Shown one piece after another: positions 1 through 11,120 of a DNA stretch of 64,000 nucleotides (within the stretch, counting starts at the first letter, position 1; every line of letters starts with the position of its first letter). Below the pieces are notes generated by a model that saw only the letters and a list, made by a program, of their open reading frames with translations, had not been told where the DNA came from and did not search any database. The stretch spans positions 835,750,136-835,814,135 of the forward strand of contig NC_081411.1 in NCBI RefSeq assembly GCF_030272615.1. Direction: 5' to 3'. The position numbers were made by a program, and so were the translations under genes. Source of the DNA: Cryptomeria japonica (Eukaryota; Streptophyta; Pinopsida; Cupressales; Cupressaceae).

Positions 1-92
1 TCTATAGCTCATTCCTTCACCCATAGTTTCCATAGGATTAGAGATCCCTTCCAAGTGGTTAAGCCTTAAGGAAGTTAGGCTCTTATACCAAT
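1..92 (-). mobile_element. PBS and first internal bases of a Copia-type element running off the left edge
   Basis: On the minus strand, directly after the LTR that ends at 93, the sequence reads ATTGGTATAAGAGCC. This matches, with one change, the plant Copia PBS (TGGTATCAGAGC, complementary to initiator Met-tRNA). The internal domain would lie to the left, outside the window. No coding sequence can be read in these 92 bases. Confidence 0.7.
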
Positions 93-1340
93 TGATGAAC
101 TTGTAAGCACTGAGAGGGGGGGGGTGTGAATCGGTGATAGTAAAAATAATACAAAATTGAATATCAATTTCACCAACTTAAAACTCAATAGACATGTAAG
201 AAACAACACCAAGTATGCAATCACCACATAAAGCATAAAACACATGACACAAGAGTTTAAATGTGGAAAACCCCAATGGGAAAAACCATAGTGGGAGGTA
301 GTACCCACAAGATCTACTATCTACAGTATAGAGATCTGACCAGTTAAGGTCTACAACACCCGGTTAGGGGCACACCCTATTAGAAGTGTCTAAGCCCAGT
401 TAAGAGCTTTACAAAAAGGCCTATGAGGACCAACCTTGTTAGGAGCTACCCAAGTAACTGGGATTTTCAAACACAAGTTAATGTATCACCTAGTTAGAGG
501 ATTTAATGATCATAACTGTTAGGATCTAACTACACCTTGTTAGGAGTGACCTTGTAAGAGGATTTTCTTGTTGCAACTGTTAGGGAGACACCAAGTACAA
601 ATGATCTCACTATAACACCTTCTATGTCTGATAAGATCCGCTTTAGAATATTACAACATCACAAAGACTTCATCTCTCAACTCCTTTGATCTTCGCATTG
701 TCAAAAATACAAAATTCACTCATCACATATCACACTATCAAGCTCATGTATTTAAACCCTTTCATACCTCATCACACAATTAAAATTAGCATAAGGTCAG
801 ATAAAACCTTGTTACAATTCTCTAGGTTCAATGCATCTAGACAATCTTTCATTGTATGCTTTAGTTATGTCGGCCATCGACATAAAAAAAATCCAATTCT
901 GTGTTGTTTTATCGATTTGAGTGATTTTCATCACTACTTGTTAAGTCTCCATCAACTAATCTATTCTGTCAAACAAATCTCGTTCACTTGATCGATTTAG
1001 CATGTATGGTCATGAACATATCTTCATTTGATAGTCTTCAATGATACTGTAAAACCACATCATCTCAATATTCATGATTTTTTATGTATCCATTGTCAGA
1101 ATGTAACACTATCTATCATTTATTGGTTGAAGTCCTCATTACTGGTTCTGATAAAATTGTCTCTTCTTTACCAGTTTGAACTATAAGACTTAGATGACTC
1201 AAAGAAACATAGTTGCCATCAATGACAACATACAAAATAGTCATCATACATAAATCTAATCTCTATGCACAACAAACATATACCGGTTGCATCAAGCAAA
1301 TACACATTACTGGTTTAATTCAAATGATCAAATGCCAACA
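93..1340 (-). repeat. 5' LTR of a minus-strand Copia-type retrotransposon (E8)
   Basis: On the minus strand this stretch begins TGTTGGCATT at 1340 and ends with CA at 93, just before a Met-tRNA-type PBS. It contains two marks of plant Copia LTRs also seen elsewhere in the window: a TGGTTTTTCCC box near 285 and a C-run followed by CTCAGTG near 105-125. Length is 1,248 bp. A PBS next to its inner edge makes it a 5' LTR rather than a solo LTR. The partner LTR and one TSD copy are outside the window. The short reading frames inside are not genes. Confidence 0.75.
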
Positions 1341-2661
1341 GATAAATCCTAGAGAACAAACCTATCTGCCGCTACCTCACTTAAACTAGCATTAAGGGTG
1401 AGCTAGGGGATGAAAAATGCGAAACTAAACTAGCAAATTGCATATGAGACTCCCAAATGACTTTGCTAAGCCTCTATCTCGAGGATGAGTGTGTAGATTT
1501 GGGACACTAACACAACATGTTGTCGTCCTATACAGATGAGGTACATAGACCATATGAAATGTCATAGATGCCACTATATTATTGAATAAGTTCAAAAAAT
1601 GATAAAACTAATCTAGTAGCACAAAATACAAAATGCTAGCACTAAGTAAAAGAGAGTAAGGGAAACTCACAATTGGTCCACGATTGAAGCCTCCTACAAG
1701 ATGATAACTTTCTCACCAGTACAAACCTACACACAAATGAGAAAGGAAAATGTTGGGGGTTGTGTTTTGGAGTCAGCCTCAGTTAGACCCAAATTTTGGT
1801 GTTTCCACCACACAGACAACCCATATAGTAGAAATAATGGAAAGATAAAATGATAAGGATGGAAACATAATAGATAAGCAATTGAGAAACTAGATAGAAA
1901 CTATAGATGTTGAAATAAAAAGGGATAAAGATGAACTCCCCTTCAGCACTCAAAGAACCTTCACTCAAACAAATGGAGTTGAATTCCAAGAGCTCTCCAA
2001 AGGTGATAGTAATGGTAGGAATTGAATAGAAAACTAGTGGATAGTATTGAAGAAAATCATCCAAAAGCTTCAACCTGAAATAAAATGATCAAGAATGCCA
2101 AGAATCCCCCAAAATGCCTCCAAATGGGAGAGATATAGGCCTTGGAAGGAAAGCTGATGTCAGTGGGTGCATGCAGGGGCATTACAATTCCTTCCAGGCA
2201 TAGGCGTAATGCTCAAACAACCACCTGTGGACTATCAAATTCACGGGATGGTAGCATGCTGCACGAACGTCTCCACGCCACACTACTCAAGATGAAAAGT
2301 CGACAGAGTTGGTAATATTCCAATTTGGAGCTGACAAAGTGATCCAAGTGGATAAGAAGACAAAAATGACAACACACAACCTGTGATGACATGGAGGAAG
2401 GTACCTTTGTTGCGCTGAACTATACAAGGTGTGATTTTTGATATTACATCAATTAACTAATACATACTTGAATTAATTGATTAATCCTCATTACCATTTT
2501 CTTTATTATTTTATTGAACCTCATCCTTAATCCTTGTCCATTAAATCTTAGCCCTTAAATCTATTTGCTTGGATCAAGATCTAAACTTGTCATTGTGTGA
2601 CAAGTGTCCCTAAAATCATCTTTCTCACACATGTGAGCATGAAAAGTAACATCATAGCCAC
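1341..2661. other. unassigned AT-rich sequence
   Basis: No coding region, PBS, PPT or paired LTR could be recognised. A 96-codon minus-strand frame (1783-2073) is hydrophobic, has no known motif and is probably chance. A TGTTGGGGGT string at about 1752 resembles an LTR start, but no partner end was found. Probably eroded transposon DNA flanking E8 and E1. Confidence 0.5.
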
Positions 2662-2790
2662 CCTAACTCTTACACATGTCACTTTCACAAGCCCTCTAAC
2701 TCTTACACATGTCACTTTCACAAGCCCTCTAACTCTTACACATGTCACTTTCACAAGTCAACTTACCTCTTACACATGTCATAGACATGT
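2662..2790 (+). repeat. 33-bp tandem repeat, about four copies
   Basis: The string TACACATGTC recurs at 2671, 2704, 2737 and 2771, spacings of 33, 33 and 34 bp. The inner copies are nearly identical and the last has drifted. Because 33 is divisible by three, the plus strand gives an open repetitive frame (unit LTLTHVTFTSP), which explains the 101-codon ORF at 2597-2902; I do not regard it as a gene. CACATGTG-type palindromes continue to about 2835. Confidence 0.85.
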
Positions 2791-3242
2791 CCCTTTCATG
2801 AGCTTCCCCATGTGTGCTCACACATGTGTGAGCATACTTAGCCTCATACATCACTTAATCATCATAGTCATCACTATTGTGGAGGTGGGAATAGTAACAT
2901 GAAGTTTAATTGAGGCAATCCCATATAAAACATAATATTTTCCTCTTTAAATGTGTACAAGCAAAAATGTGATATATTTTGGTTGCAACAATGATACAAA
3001 CAAATAGAGTGAACTATGATAGAGACCATTAAATTTTAAATCATACAAACCCTAGAGATGCTAACACCCAACACTTATATCCCTCCAATTTTGCTTGAGG
3101 TTTCAATGGCAAGGTATCCAAACATATGTTGAGTTTGTTCTCAATTATGATTATCGAATACATAGCTCCAAGACATTACCACCTAACACTATAGTCCTAC
3201 CCAATCAACTTCAAATTTTAAGACCGAGTACATATGTATATC
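2791..3242. other. unassigned flank left of E1
   Basis: AT-rich sequence without a recognisable gene. Its last five bases (3238-3242, ATATC) nearly match the five bases after the far end of E1 (29168-29172, ATATA), so they are probably the left target-site copy of that insertion. Confidence 0.5.
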
Positions 3243-4415
3243 TGTAATGGTGTAATTTGGAATTTGGGTTTCACCAATTAAGATAATAAAACCACTAACT
3301 AACCAAATTAACCATACATTAAGAGAAGGGAAAATCCAATAGATCTAGCTACAATCAAAATAAGGAAAGGGCTAAAATTCTTATTAGATTCACTAGTTTG
3401 TTTATCTCCTTCATTCTAAATTGAAATTGGATTTGTTATTGTAAACTTAAGAAAAAATGAGAGATATTGAATTAAATTGACATAAATATCAATCTATAGA
3501 TGTCCCATGGATCCACCAACTAAGATATAGAAAAAATAAGATGTTTAGAACTTGTTCCCAAAAGTTTGGCCTAATTTTTCAAGACCAGGTAGCACAGATC
3601 TGCCCTGGTTCTCTAAATTTTCCATTGTCGAAAGCTAAACTCATTTGTCACTATTGACACTACCAGAATTCCTAAATATAACTCCTACACCTATTTCCTA
3701 CACATAGAAAGAAAGCGAAAGATTTTGGGGATAGGGGTTTTCCTAAGTCAAACCCTGGTTAAGGAATAAACCTTGAATGAAATAATGCAATTATTGAAAT
3801 AAATGTTAGGGAGATATGTCTCAAATTTGTAATTGTTGATGATGATGCAATTATCTTTGAATGTAATCAATTTTTTTGAATGTAATGGCATGACAAACAC
3901 CTGAACATAAACCCTAATCGGACATACATGCTTGCATGAAGATTGATGTGACTTTTCTCAACAATGATTGAATGATGAATATGCAGCCTTGAATAAATAA
4001 ATATGCTTAATGATGAATGCTTCATGGATTCATGAATAATATGGATGGAGTCTTACATCCAAAAAGAATTTATAGGATATCTTTATATAGGGTTCCTCAG
4101 GTAATTTAACAATCAGGTTGACCTACATAGGGATCAAATGCCATTGGGGAGATATAGGATCTACCCCCATTTTAAATCGGGGCCTATTTGAAGGGGAGCA
4201 AGGCATTTTGGGTGGCCTAGTCCTCTAGAAAATATGACCACTACCAATAAAAATGGAAGAGGGACCTCTAAGATGGTACCCACCAAATGTTGTTTATGCC
4301 ATCAAAGTTGGAGAATAGGGTCAAACTAGACCTAGAGAGGGGATGGAGATAGGACACGCTAAAGTAGAAAAAACATGAGGTGTAAATTGGACCAGTTACA
4401 ATTTATGATGCTACA
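3243..4415 (-). repeat. E1 3' LTR
   Basis: Minus strand: starts TGTAGCATCA at 4415 and ends CCATTACA at 3243, length 1,173 bp. The same sequence recurs at 25361-29167 (E1 5' LTR) and, inverted, at 32109-33302 (solo LTR). Landmarks shared by all three are the AATTTACACCTCAT block near the start, a TATA box, and the terminal ACCATTACA or CCCATTACA. A purine-rich tract sits next to its start, marking it as the 3' LTR. Confidence 0.85.
4083..4089 (-). promoter_or_regulatory. TATA box in E1 3' LTR
   Basis: TATATAA on the minus strand, about 330 bp into the LTR. The same box in the same context (CCTATATAAAG or CTTATATAAAA) is kept in the other two family copies (28801-28807 minus, 32453-32459 plus), which supports it as the LTR core promoter. 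Confidence 0.6.
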
Positions 4416-4430
4416 TTTAGCCCCCACTTT
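4416..4430 (-). promoter_or_regulatory. polypurine tract of E1
   Basis: Minus strand reads AAAGTGGGGGCTAAA immediately before the LTR start TGTAGCATC. This is the expected place and composition for the primer of plus-strand DNA synthesis. Confidence 0.7.
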
Positions 4431-4959
4431 AACAAGAGTATGAGCCTACACAAATACTCATGGTAAAGTAGAAAGAGGAGAGATAGATAAGCAATTAGGA
4501 GTGAGATCACAAGGAGATAAGACGTCAATAATTCTGAGGAACCAAGCCCCTAATCTTAGGATCTTAACTCACAAAATCATAGGAAAGGACACATAAAACA
4601 AGATAGACAAAAAGGAAAACAAAGAAAAAAGACACACAACACAAAAAGGCTCCAAGTCAACTAGTTGAAGAGACCTCGATAATCACATGTCTCAGCCATT
4701 AATATCATTCTTGGTAAGCTATCACAAGAACATAAGCGATCACATAAAAAGAGCAAGAGCATGCATCAAATAATGAACCATGATCCACAAATAGAAAATC
4801 TATGATCTCATGGGGAAGAGAAAAGAGAGAAAATGGATTCCATGGGCTAGCAAGCTATGTTATGCTAGGTGATCGATGTTGTGGAGGAGAGTTATAATAG
4901 TCTAGTTGTATTTTGCTATTTCCACTCATCCTACTACATATGTTTATGTCTGGTTTTAG
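4431..4959. other. E1 3' non-coding region
   Basis: Purine-rich on the plus strand (many AAG, AGA and GGA runs) with no long reading frame or motif. Its position just inside the 3' LTR fits a 3' untranslated region of E1. Confidence 0.5.
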
Positions 4960-5215
4960 GAATCAAGAATCCTGTATAAGAATTTGTTTTGTTTGGTTTC
5001 AAGCATGCAACAACCTGTATAAGATTAAATAAAAATAAAAATATGTTTGGTTTCAAGAACATCTTATGTAAGACTTTGTTTTGTCTAGTTTCGAGAATGT
5101 GTACCCTATATAAGACAAATAAATAAATGTTGTGTTTGGTTTTGGGAATAAATAATCTCGTATAAGACTTTGTTTTGTCTGGTTTCGTGTCTAAACACCC
5201 CATATAAGACATGCA
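4960..5215. repeat. degenerate minisatellite (TATAAGACTTTGTTTTG units)
   Basis: Four to five diverged units share a core of the form CGTATAAGACTTTGTTTTG followed by T(C/T)TGGTTTCG, at about 4970, 5025, 5070, 5105 and 5155. Spacing is irregular, about 45-60 bp. It lies in E1's internal non-coding part. The minus-strand frame across it (4934-5212) reads the repeat and is not considered a gene. Confidence 0.6.
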
Positions 5216-5499
5216 AAATATAATACAAAAATATAGTTCAAATAGGGTGATATACTATGCCCCCCCTCAAGATGTCAACATAGTCTTATGTTGATGTCTT
5301 AAGGAATCTAGAAAGAAGGATACACACCTTCAACACCAAGGAAATATCCTTTTACGAAACAATGTTCATCAATCCAAGCTAAAGAGGCATTACTCTTACA
5401 AGAAAGGACAAGGTGGTTGAAAAAGAGATATCTTGCAACAAGTGTAAAGTGAATCCTTATAGAAGAAGAGGAAAGGAAAGGAAAGGGTCTTTTTTAGTC
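5216..5499. other. unassigned part of E1 interior
   Basis: AT-rich stretch with a C-run (CCCCCCCTC near 5262) and no coding signature. A block beginning near 5315 (AAGGATACACACCTTC) resembles the duplicated block at 6076-6540. Confidence 0.4.
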
Positions 5500-5690
5500 C
5501 ATGATGCCAACAATATATATGGGTCTATAGATGGGTTAGAGCAATATGGGACTACCTTATACTCCTTGAGGGAGGTACCTAACTATGGTAGAAATGAGGC
5601 ATACATACCTTACTCCCTTGTGCGATTTGAGCTTATGACCTCTCTTTCAAGAGCACAAGTTCTCCACCACTAGGCCAATAGATCTTTTCT
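5500..5690 (-). mobile_element. tRNA-derived SINE (approximate borders)
   Basis: The minus strand shows a split RNA polymerase III promoter of the tRNA type: an A-box-like TTGGCCTAGTGGTGG (5664-5678) and a B-box-like AGCTCAAATCG about 32 bases further on. The order, spacing and surrounding text (CTAGTGG ... AGAGGTCATAAGCTCAAAT) are typical of plant SINE heads. A short body follows to about 5500. I could not fix the tail or a TSD. It is inserted in E1's interior. A degraded tRNA gene is less likely because no cloverleaf 3' half follows. Confidence 0.55.
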
Positions 5691-5699
5691 CAAATAAAT

Positions 5700-6075
5700 C
5701 TACCTCCAAAAGGAGATTTTTAAATAAAAATAAATCATTGACCAAAAGAGAGGAAGGAGAATAAGAATGCACACTTGTCCTCTATTGCTGGGTAAAAGGG
5801 ATTCTTGATGAAGGATGACACTCTTTTGACCGAAAGCGAAGGGTTTGTTTATAATAGATATACATTTCCAAATGAAGAAGAGGTTGTTGGAAAGGATAGA
5901 CACCTCATGCACAAGAAATAATCCTTGAGAAAATAAATAACTTCACACAAGGAATGACATCGTATCATAATAAAACACCACTTAATAAAGGAAAAGAGGA
6001 TCCTTAAAAAGAATAGGAAAACTCAATTCCCCCCAAGCATAGGAGCAAAGGGAAGGATTACAATACTTTCCAAAG
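5700..6075. other. unassigned part of E1 interior
   Basis: Purine-rich on the plus strand, repeated AAGGA and AAAGAG words, no reading frame with a recognisable motif. Probably non-coding E1 sequence. Confidence 0.4.
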
Positions 6076-6540
6076 ATAGATTATTCATAAGAGATGTACC
6101 ATTTCAAGAAAGGTATAGGTCCTAACCAACAAACACACATTTACTTGCATGAAGGATAATTTTATATAAGAAAGGAGATCATGTTATGTAAAATGAAACA
6201 CATAGAAGAAAAAGGAAATATTTGGAATAAAAGAGAGAGAGTTGAAATGAAATTCCATTATTGCCCCCACAAAACATGGAGACAAGGATAAATCATGTGA
6301 TGAAGGATCACACACCTCCTAAGGATATATCATTCATAAGAGATGTACTGTTTCAAGCAAGGAATATATCCTAATGAAGGAACACACATGTACTCACATG
6401 AAGGATAATTATATGCAATAAAGGACATCATGTTATGATAAATGCAACTCGTAAAGGAAAAAGTGAATCCTTACAAAGAAGAAAGAGAGAAAATTATTCT
6501 TGTCCCCCAAGAATAGAGACAAGAATAAATAGACTATTAT
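6076..6540. repeat. tandem duplication, about 240-bp period, in E1
   Basis: The block starting TTCATAAGAGATGTAC near 6089 recurs near 6330. It runs through ACACACAT..ACT(T/C)(G/A)CATGAAGGATAAT, then GATCATGTTATG or CATCATGTTATG, then GAATCCTTA-type text. The two copies have diverged by substitutions and small indels, so the duplication is old. A weaker third copy begins near 5315. Confidence 0.65.
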
Positions 6541-6684
6541 GTTTCTCACTAAGTATGATTTCACCTAAAATTGTACCACCATGAATGACAATGAGCCCCC
6601 AAATAGTTAAGCTAGCAATGTCACATAGTGAGGAGCAACATAATAGGAACTTGAATGTTATTTTAAATGATCATAACAAATATG

Positions 6685-7633
6685 TCATTCATTGTCACAT
6701 GTTATTTTTATTACACCTAAATCAATATATTGTTGTATTTTAGTTTGCAAAGCTTGACATTCATTAGTAGAATGGCTATGGATTTGATGATACTTGCAAA
6801 AAGTAGAATCTTCAAGATGTTCTCTACGTTTCCTTCTTTGTCTAGGCCAAAGAAGAGAAATTAAATTGGCATGAAGAAGATCGGAAAACACATTATCTTG
6901 TTGTAGTGCCATATTGGAATGAGAAGACATGGATTCACTAGACAATGGTGGAGGGGATATTGACAAAGGAAGAGGTTGGAAACCTATCTTTTCATTAGAA
7001 AAGTGTGATTTATCATGACTTTCAAGACTTTGTTGCAAACATCCTAAAAATTGTCCATTGTATCCATGTGTAGGATATGGAGATGGTTTTCTCTTAGGTG
7101 GAGTTGGATTGAAGTTTAAATAAGTCCAACCAACCTTGAAACATGTTTTGGGACAAAAATTTTGAGTATCAAATTCAGGCATCTTAGATTTTCTACAAAA
7201 CAAGGCGTGAGATCTAATGATCCCCAATAATCCTCGAAGAGTACTTCTTTAGGAACATCTTTAGTAGGAGATGGTGTATTTGTTTGAATTGGAGAGAGGA
7301 TTTTTGGAACAAACAAATTATATTGTGCTTTAATTTGTATGTTCTTGTTAGCTTTAAAAGTAACGCTTCATTATTATATGTGTAAGGCACCACATGATAA
7401 TCAAGTTGATGGTTCACTCCATCCCTAACAATAATTTTTTCTTTTTGGTGGGGTTGAATGACATCTTGATGAAGGTGGACAACAACCTTAGACTTTTGAG
7501 CAACATGAATAACATTGATTTGATCTTGGTTAGTGTCAACTAGGAAATCGAGAATTAATGAGAATGAAGTTTCTAAGACAACCATGAAAACTAAATAACA
7601 TGCCAAATCACCTAATCTAACAAATAAGAGCAT
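6685..7633 (-). pseudogene. gag-like remnant of E1
   Basis: Two overlapping minus-strand frames (7633 to 7214, then 7227 to 6685) give a degraded protein of about 310 codons. Near its end it reads FCKYHQIHSHSTNEC followed by QALQTKIQQYIDLGVI. This matches the C-terminal segment of plant Tat-type Ty3 gag proteins, where a CCHC-like knuckle (here CX2HX6-7C, so not a perfect CX2CX4HX4C) is followed by a helical L-K-x-I-Q-x-L-I-D-x-G-x-I motif. The N-terminal part is low in recognisable structure. At least one frameshift separates the two frames. It is the only coding trace I can assign to E1 and suggests E1 descends from a Ty3 element. No protease or RT follows before the 3' LTR. Confidence 0.55.
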
Positions 7634-7822
7634 CGAAACAAAACATGAATCAAACCATCATTTCTATGCTCCTTTGTTGAATCCTCATTGCTTCTTCTTT
7701 CTTCTCTAAAGTAGATACATCACTCTCAAGTTATAAAGTTCACAAACATACATGAAAGAAAGGATAATGATAGCAAGAATACTAGAAATCATGATTCTAA
7801 TATTATTTTGATAGAATAACAA
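7634..7822. other. unassigned spacer upstream of the E1 gag remnant
   Basis: No motif seen. In E1 orientation it precedes the gag-like remnant and follows an LTR-like insertion. Confidence 0.35.
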
Positions 7823-8820
7823 TGTTAAGACCCGAAAATTAATTTTTTGAATGAAGAATGAGGCCTCATTTTATACAAATCTTCTTTTCATTAAACGACC
7901 AAAGATTAAATTGATTTTTAGGAAGTTGAATGGACACTATCAAATGCAACTCAAAGATGTCATTTAGAAGATGAGCAAAAATGGAAAATTTCAAAGAGAT
8001 CAAGTCTATCAAGAAAATAAGATAATGTGGAGATTTAATAAATAATATTTATTAATTATCTCCACATTAGAAGATAAAATTAGCAAGTAGAAAGGGATAT
8101 TTATGACAAATTAATAAATATAATTTATTAGTTTGCTTATCATATTTATGAATTAAACAATTAAATAAAATTGATTTATTTAATCATGGAAGTGATAAAT
8201 AAATAAATATTAATTATTTATCTTAGAATAAAATTATTTATAATAAATTAATAAATATAATTAATTCCTCATATTTATCAATTAAACAATTAAATAAAAT
8301 AGATTCATTTAATTGATAGAGAAAAGGGATAAATATAAAAATATTATTTATTTATCTTAGAACAAGTGTTAGTATGCAAGAGACTTAATTATCGAGTCAA
8401 ATTGATGGCAAGAGACCAAGATTTAATCAAATTGAATTAAATTGGATCAAAATGTATCAAAAGACGGGAAATGGGATCAAAATGATGTCATGGGACATGA
8501 AATGAGATCAAAATGATTCCATAGGACGTGAAATGGGATTGACATGATGTCATAGGACATGAAATGGGATCAAAATGATATCATAGGATCAAAATGGGGA
8601 AAAAATGATATTATCGGGACATGGTTTGGGATAAATTGATATCAACAGGATAGGTTTTGGAACAAATTGATATCATAGAATTGAAATGGGGACAAAATGA
8701 TATCAATGGGATATGTTTTGATTAAATTCAAGGAGAGAAGTAACGAGACATGATCAAAATGGGATGAGAAGACATGTTAAAATAGGAGATGTAGGCATTG
8801 ACCATTTTTTAGTGTCTACA
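7823..8820 (-). repeat. LTR-like segment of a Tat-type Ty3 element inside E1 (left border uncertain)
   Basis: On the minus strand it starts TGTAGACACTAAAAAATGG at 8820. This is very close to the start of the E5 LTR (TGTAGACACCTAAAATTG at 50711). Both segments also carry AT-rich palindromes built from ATTAAATAAAT and ATTTATTTAAT (8020-8350 here, 50737-50990 in E5). The other end is most likely the TGTTAAGACC string at 7823, read as ...TTAACA on the minus strand. I found no matching TSD (AACAA left, GTTAG right), so the border may be off or the copy rearranged. Probably a solo LTR. Confidence 0.5.
8455..8770. repeat. degenerate tandem repeat (GGGATCAAAATGATATCA units)
   Basis: Seven to nine diverged units with the core GG(A/G)(T/A)CAAAATGAT(A/G)TCAT(A/G)GGA, spacing about 33-50 bp, within the LTR-like segment. 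Many units contain the palindrome TGATATCA. Near the start of an LTR (U3), such arrays can be enhancer repeats; that role is inferred only. Confidence 0.6.
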
Positions 8821-9170
8821 GTTAGGTTCTTCAGTTTTGGGAGAGAGATTACTTGAAACATTATAATAATGAGAAATGGCATTATCCTCTTTCTCTAAAG
8901 TATCTTCATGACAAACCTTAGGAAAAGGGAAATCATATCTAATTGATGCTTCATCTCAAGGGGGAAGGTTATTGAATTGAATAGAAGGTGAGGTGTTATT
9001 ATGGGGGAGGGACATATTAAGAGAATAATCAATATCATTCTCCAATGGTTCATCCCAAAGAGGGATATCATTGAGAGAAGTGTTAAAAATATCTTCTTGT
9101 ATCAATATGTTCTCTTTAGGGAGAGAAACTTTGGGAGAGGAATCATTGAAAGGTTCATAAAGGGGATTTG
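8821..9170. other. E1 interior just left of the E2 insertion
   Basis: The text at 9001-9140 (ATGGGGGAGG...CATTCTCCAA..., then TTCTTGTATCAATATGTTC) resembles 24808-24920 (ATGGGGGAGG...CATTCTATAA..., then TTCTTACACCAATGTG) on the other side of E2. E1's interior therefore carried a diverged repeat here. The last bases, CATAT at 9171-9175, are the left target-site copy of E2. Confidence 0.5.
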
Positions 9171-9175
9171 CATAT
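9171..9175. repeat. left target-site duplication of E2 (CATAT)
   Basis: CATAT here is identical to 24750-24754 on the far side of E2. A 5-bp exact match directly abutting both LTR ends is the expected integration footprint and fixes E2's borders. Confidence 0.85.
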
Positions 9176-11044
9176 TATTGACTCTTAATTTTACCTTAAA
9201 CGTGAATAGCCTTATGGGAAATTCAGTGATGGGGGACCTATTGTGTGAAACTCACTAAATGACCTTTGGGTTTGAGAAGCCGACTCTTCATAGAATTGGG
9301 GGAGAAAAGGGGAAAGAGAAAAATTCAAAGAAAATGATCTACACTACTTAGGCGATATGCCATAGCATTTCAGAATTGTATTAATAGCATATAAAACCCA
9401 TAGATATGCAATTTTAAAGCTCATTCAACAATCTAAATGCCCAGAACCGTTTGAGAGAATAATTCAACAAGAACTCATTTAACATAAAATGACATTTAAC
9501 CATTCATCCAACAGATAACAAGTTTCATGACATAGTTTAGTCCGTAGAGTCTCACAGTAAATATCACAGAAGTTAATGAACTTGAAAACAACACATAAGT
9601 TAATATATTAAGCTTCAAATAAAATCATTACAAAGGCCATAGGCACAATCTGATACAATTATCATTCACCAAATTTCATTAACATAAAGGCCTCTTAATG
9701 AGCCAAAGTTTTAGAAAAAATCTCTTAAAGTCTAAACCATCTAAACAAGGAAAACATAAGCATAAATAGAGCCCCTGACTCATAACTAATAGCTCGCAAC
9801 ATCAATAACCTTCTAGTAATCTCTTCCAACAAGAAAACCTATCATGGAACACCGCGAGATCATACCCAATAAAAATCACCCCCGAAGTTGTTATTTCCAC
9901 CATATCGGGGTGATAACTATTGACTCTTAATTTTACCTTAAACATGAACAACCTTATGGGAAATTCAGTGATGGGGGACCTATTGTGCAAAAATCATAGA
10001 ATGACCTCCGAGTTTGAGAAGTTGAATCTTCATATAATTGGGGGAGAAAATGGGAAAGAGAAAACTTCAAAGCAAATGATCTACACTACTTAGGTGATAC
10101 ACCAGAGCATTTCAGAACAATATTAATAATATATAAAACCTAGAGATATGTAGTTTTAAAGCTCATTCAACAATCTACATGTCGAGAACCATTTGAGAGA
10201 ATAATTCAACAAGAACTCATTTAACATAAAATGATATTTAACCATTCATCCAACAGATAACAAGTCTCATGACATAGTTTAATCCGCAAAGTCTCATAGT
10301 AAATATCACTAAAGTTAATGAACTTGAAAAAAACACAGGAGTTAATATATTAAGCTTCAAATAAAATCATCACAAAGGCCATAGGTACAATCTGATACGA
10401 TTATCATTCACCAAATTTCATTAACATAAAGGTCTCTTAATGAGCCAAAGTTATAGAAAAACTCTTTAAAAGTTTGAACCCTCTAAACAAGGAAAACACA
10501 AGCATAAATAGAGCCCCTGGTTCATAACTAATAGCTCGCAACATAACAACCTTCCAACAACTGCTTCTAACAAGAAAACCTGTCATGACACACTGCGAGA
10601 TCATACCTAGCAAAATCACCCTCAAAGTTGTTATTTCCACCATATCGTGGTGATCCCTGCACCTTCCCAACAAGAAAATCGTGATGCAAATCACAACCTT
10701 ATTCATGAACTATCATGGAGGACATGCGACAGCTCAGTCGCTCAGGGAGAAACAAAAAATGAGCACAGATAGAGCATCCGATTGCATAACACAGAGACAC
10801 CAAGTGTTTTTACCTTTACACGATGGACAGTGGGGTTGAGAGGAGTGTAATGCCATAAAAACCCGAGCCACGTGACAGCTCCATGTTCTCTCAACTCTGA
10901 ATGAGAAAAATGAGCGATCAGAGGCAACACCGAGATGACACCTGGCTCACATTTTGGACAGGAAGCATAGATGGAAAATAAAAAGGGAACGGGTGCCTCT
11001 CAATCAAAATGCCACCTATGGATAACTCCGAAATAATGTTAACA
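9176..11044 (-). repeat. E2 3' LTR with internal partial duplication
   Basis: Minus strand: starts TGTTAACATT at 11044. A full LTR copy runs to 9918 (1,127 bp), matching the 5' LTR (23629-24749). Next to it lies a second copy of only the last 740 bp or so (9176-9914). Both copies end GAGTCAATA, where the 5' LTR ends GAGTCAACA. The TSD touches the partial copy, so the duplication belongs to the element and is not a separate neighbour. The two copies differ at several percent of sites by eye. Short frames inside are noise. Confidence 0.8.
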
Positions 11045-11120
11045 TTTCTTGGTGACTAAATGGGGAATTCTACCTGTAGAATGCTGAAACCCAAAATTAC
11101 TCATTTGGAGACCAGACTTC

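Noticed and set aside
1783-2073. 96-codon minus-strand hydrophobic ORF
   Set aside because: AT-rich DNA with Phe/Ile/Tyr-rich translation and no motif or context; chance is the simplest reading.
2597-2902. 101-codon frame with repeated LTLTHVTFTSP
   Set aside because: Translation of the 33-bp tandem repeat; no independent evidence of a gene.
5413-5673. 86-codon plus-strand ORF as a gene
   Set aside because: It overlaps the SINE-like sequence on the opposite strand and shows no protein motif.
9176-11044. Two independent solo LTRs side by side
   Set aside because: The E2 target duplication abuts the partial copy, so both copies lie within one insertion.
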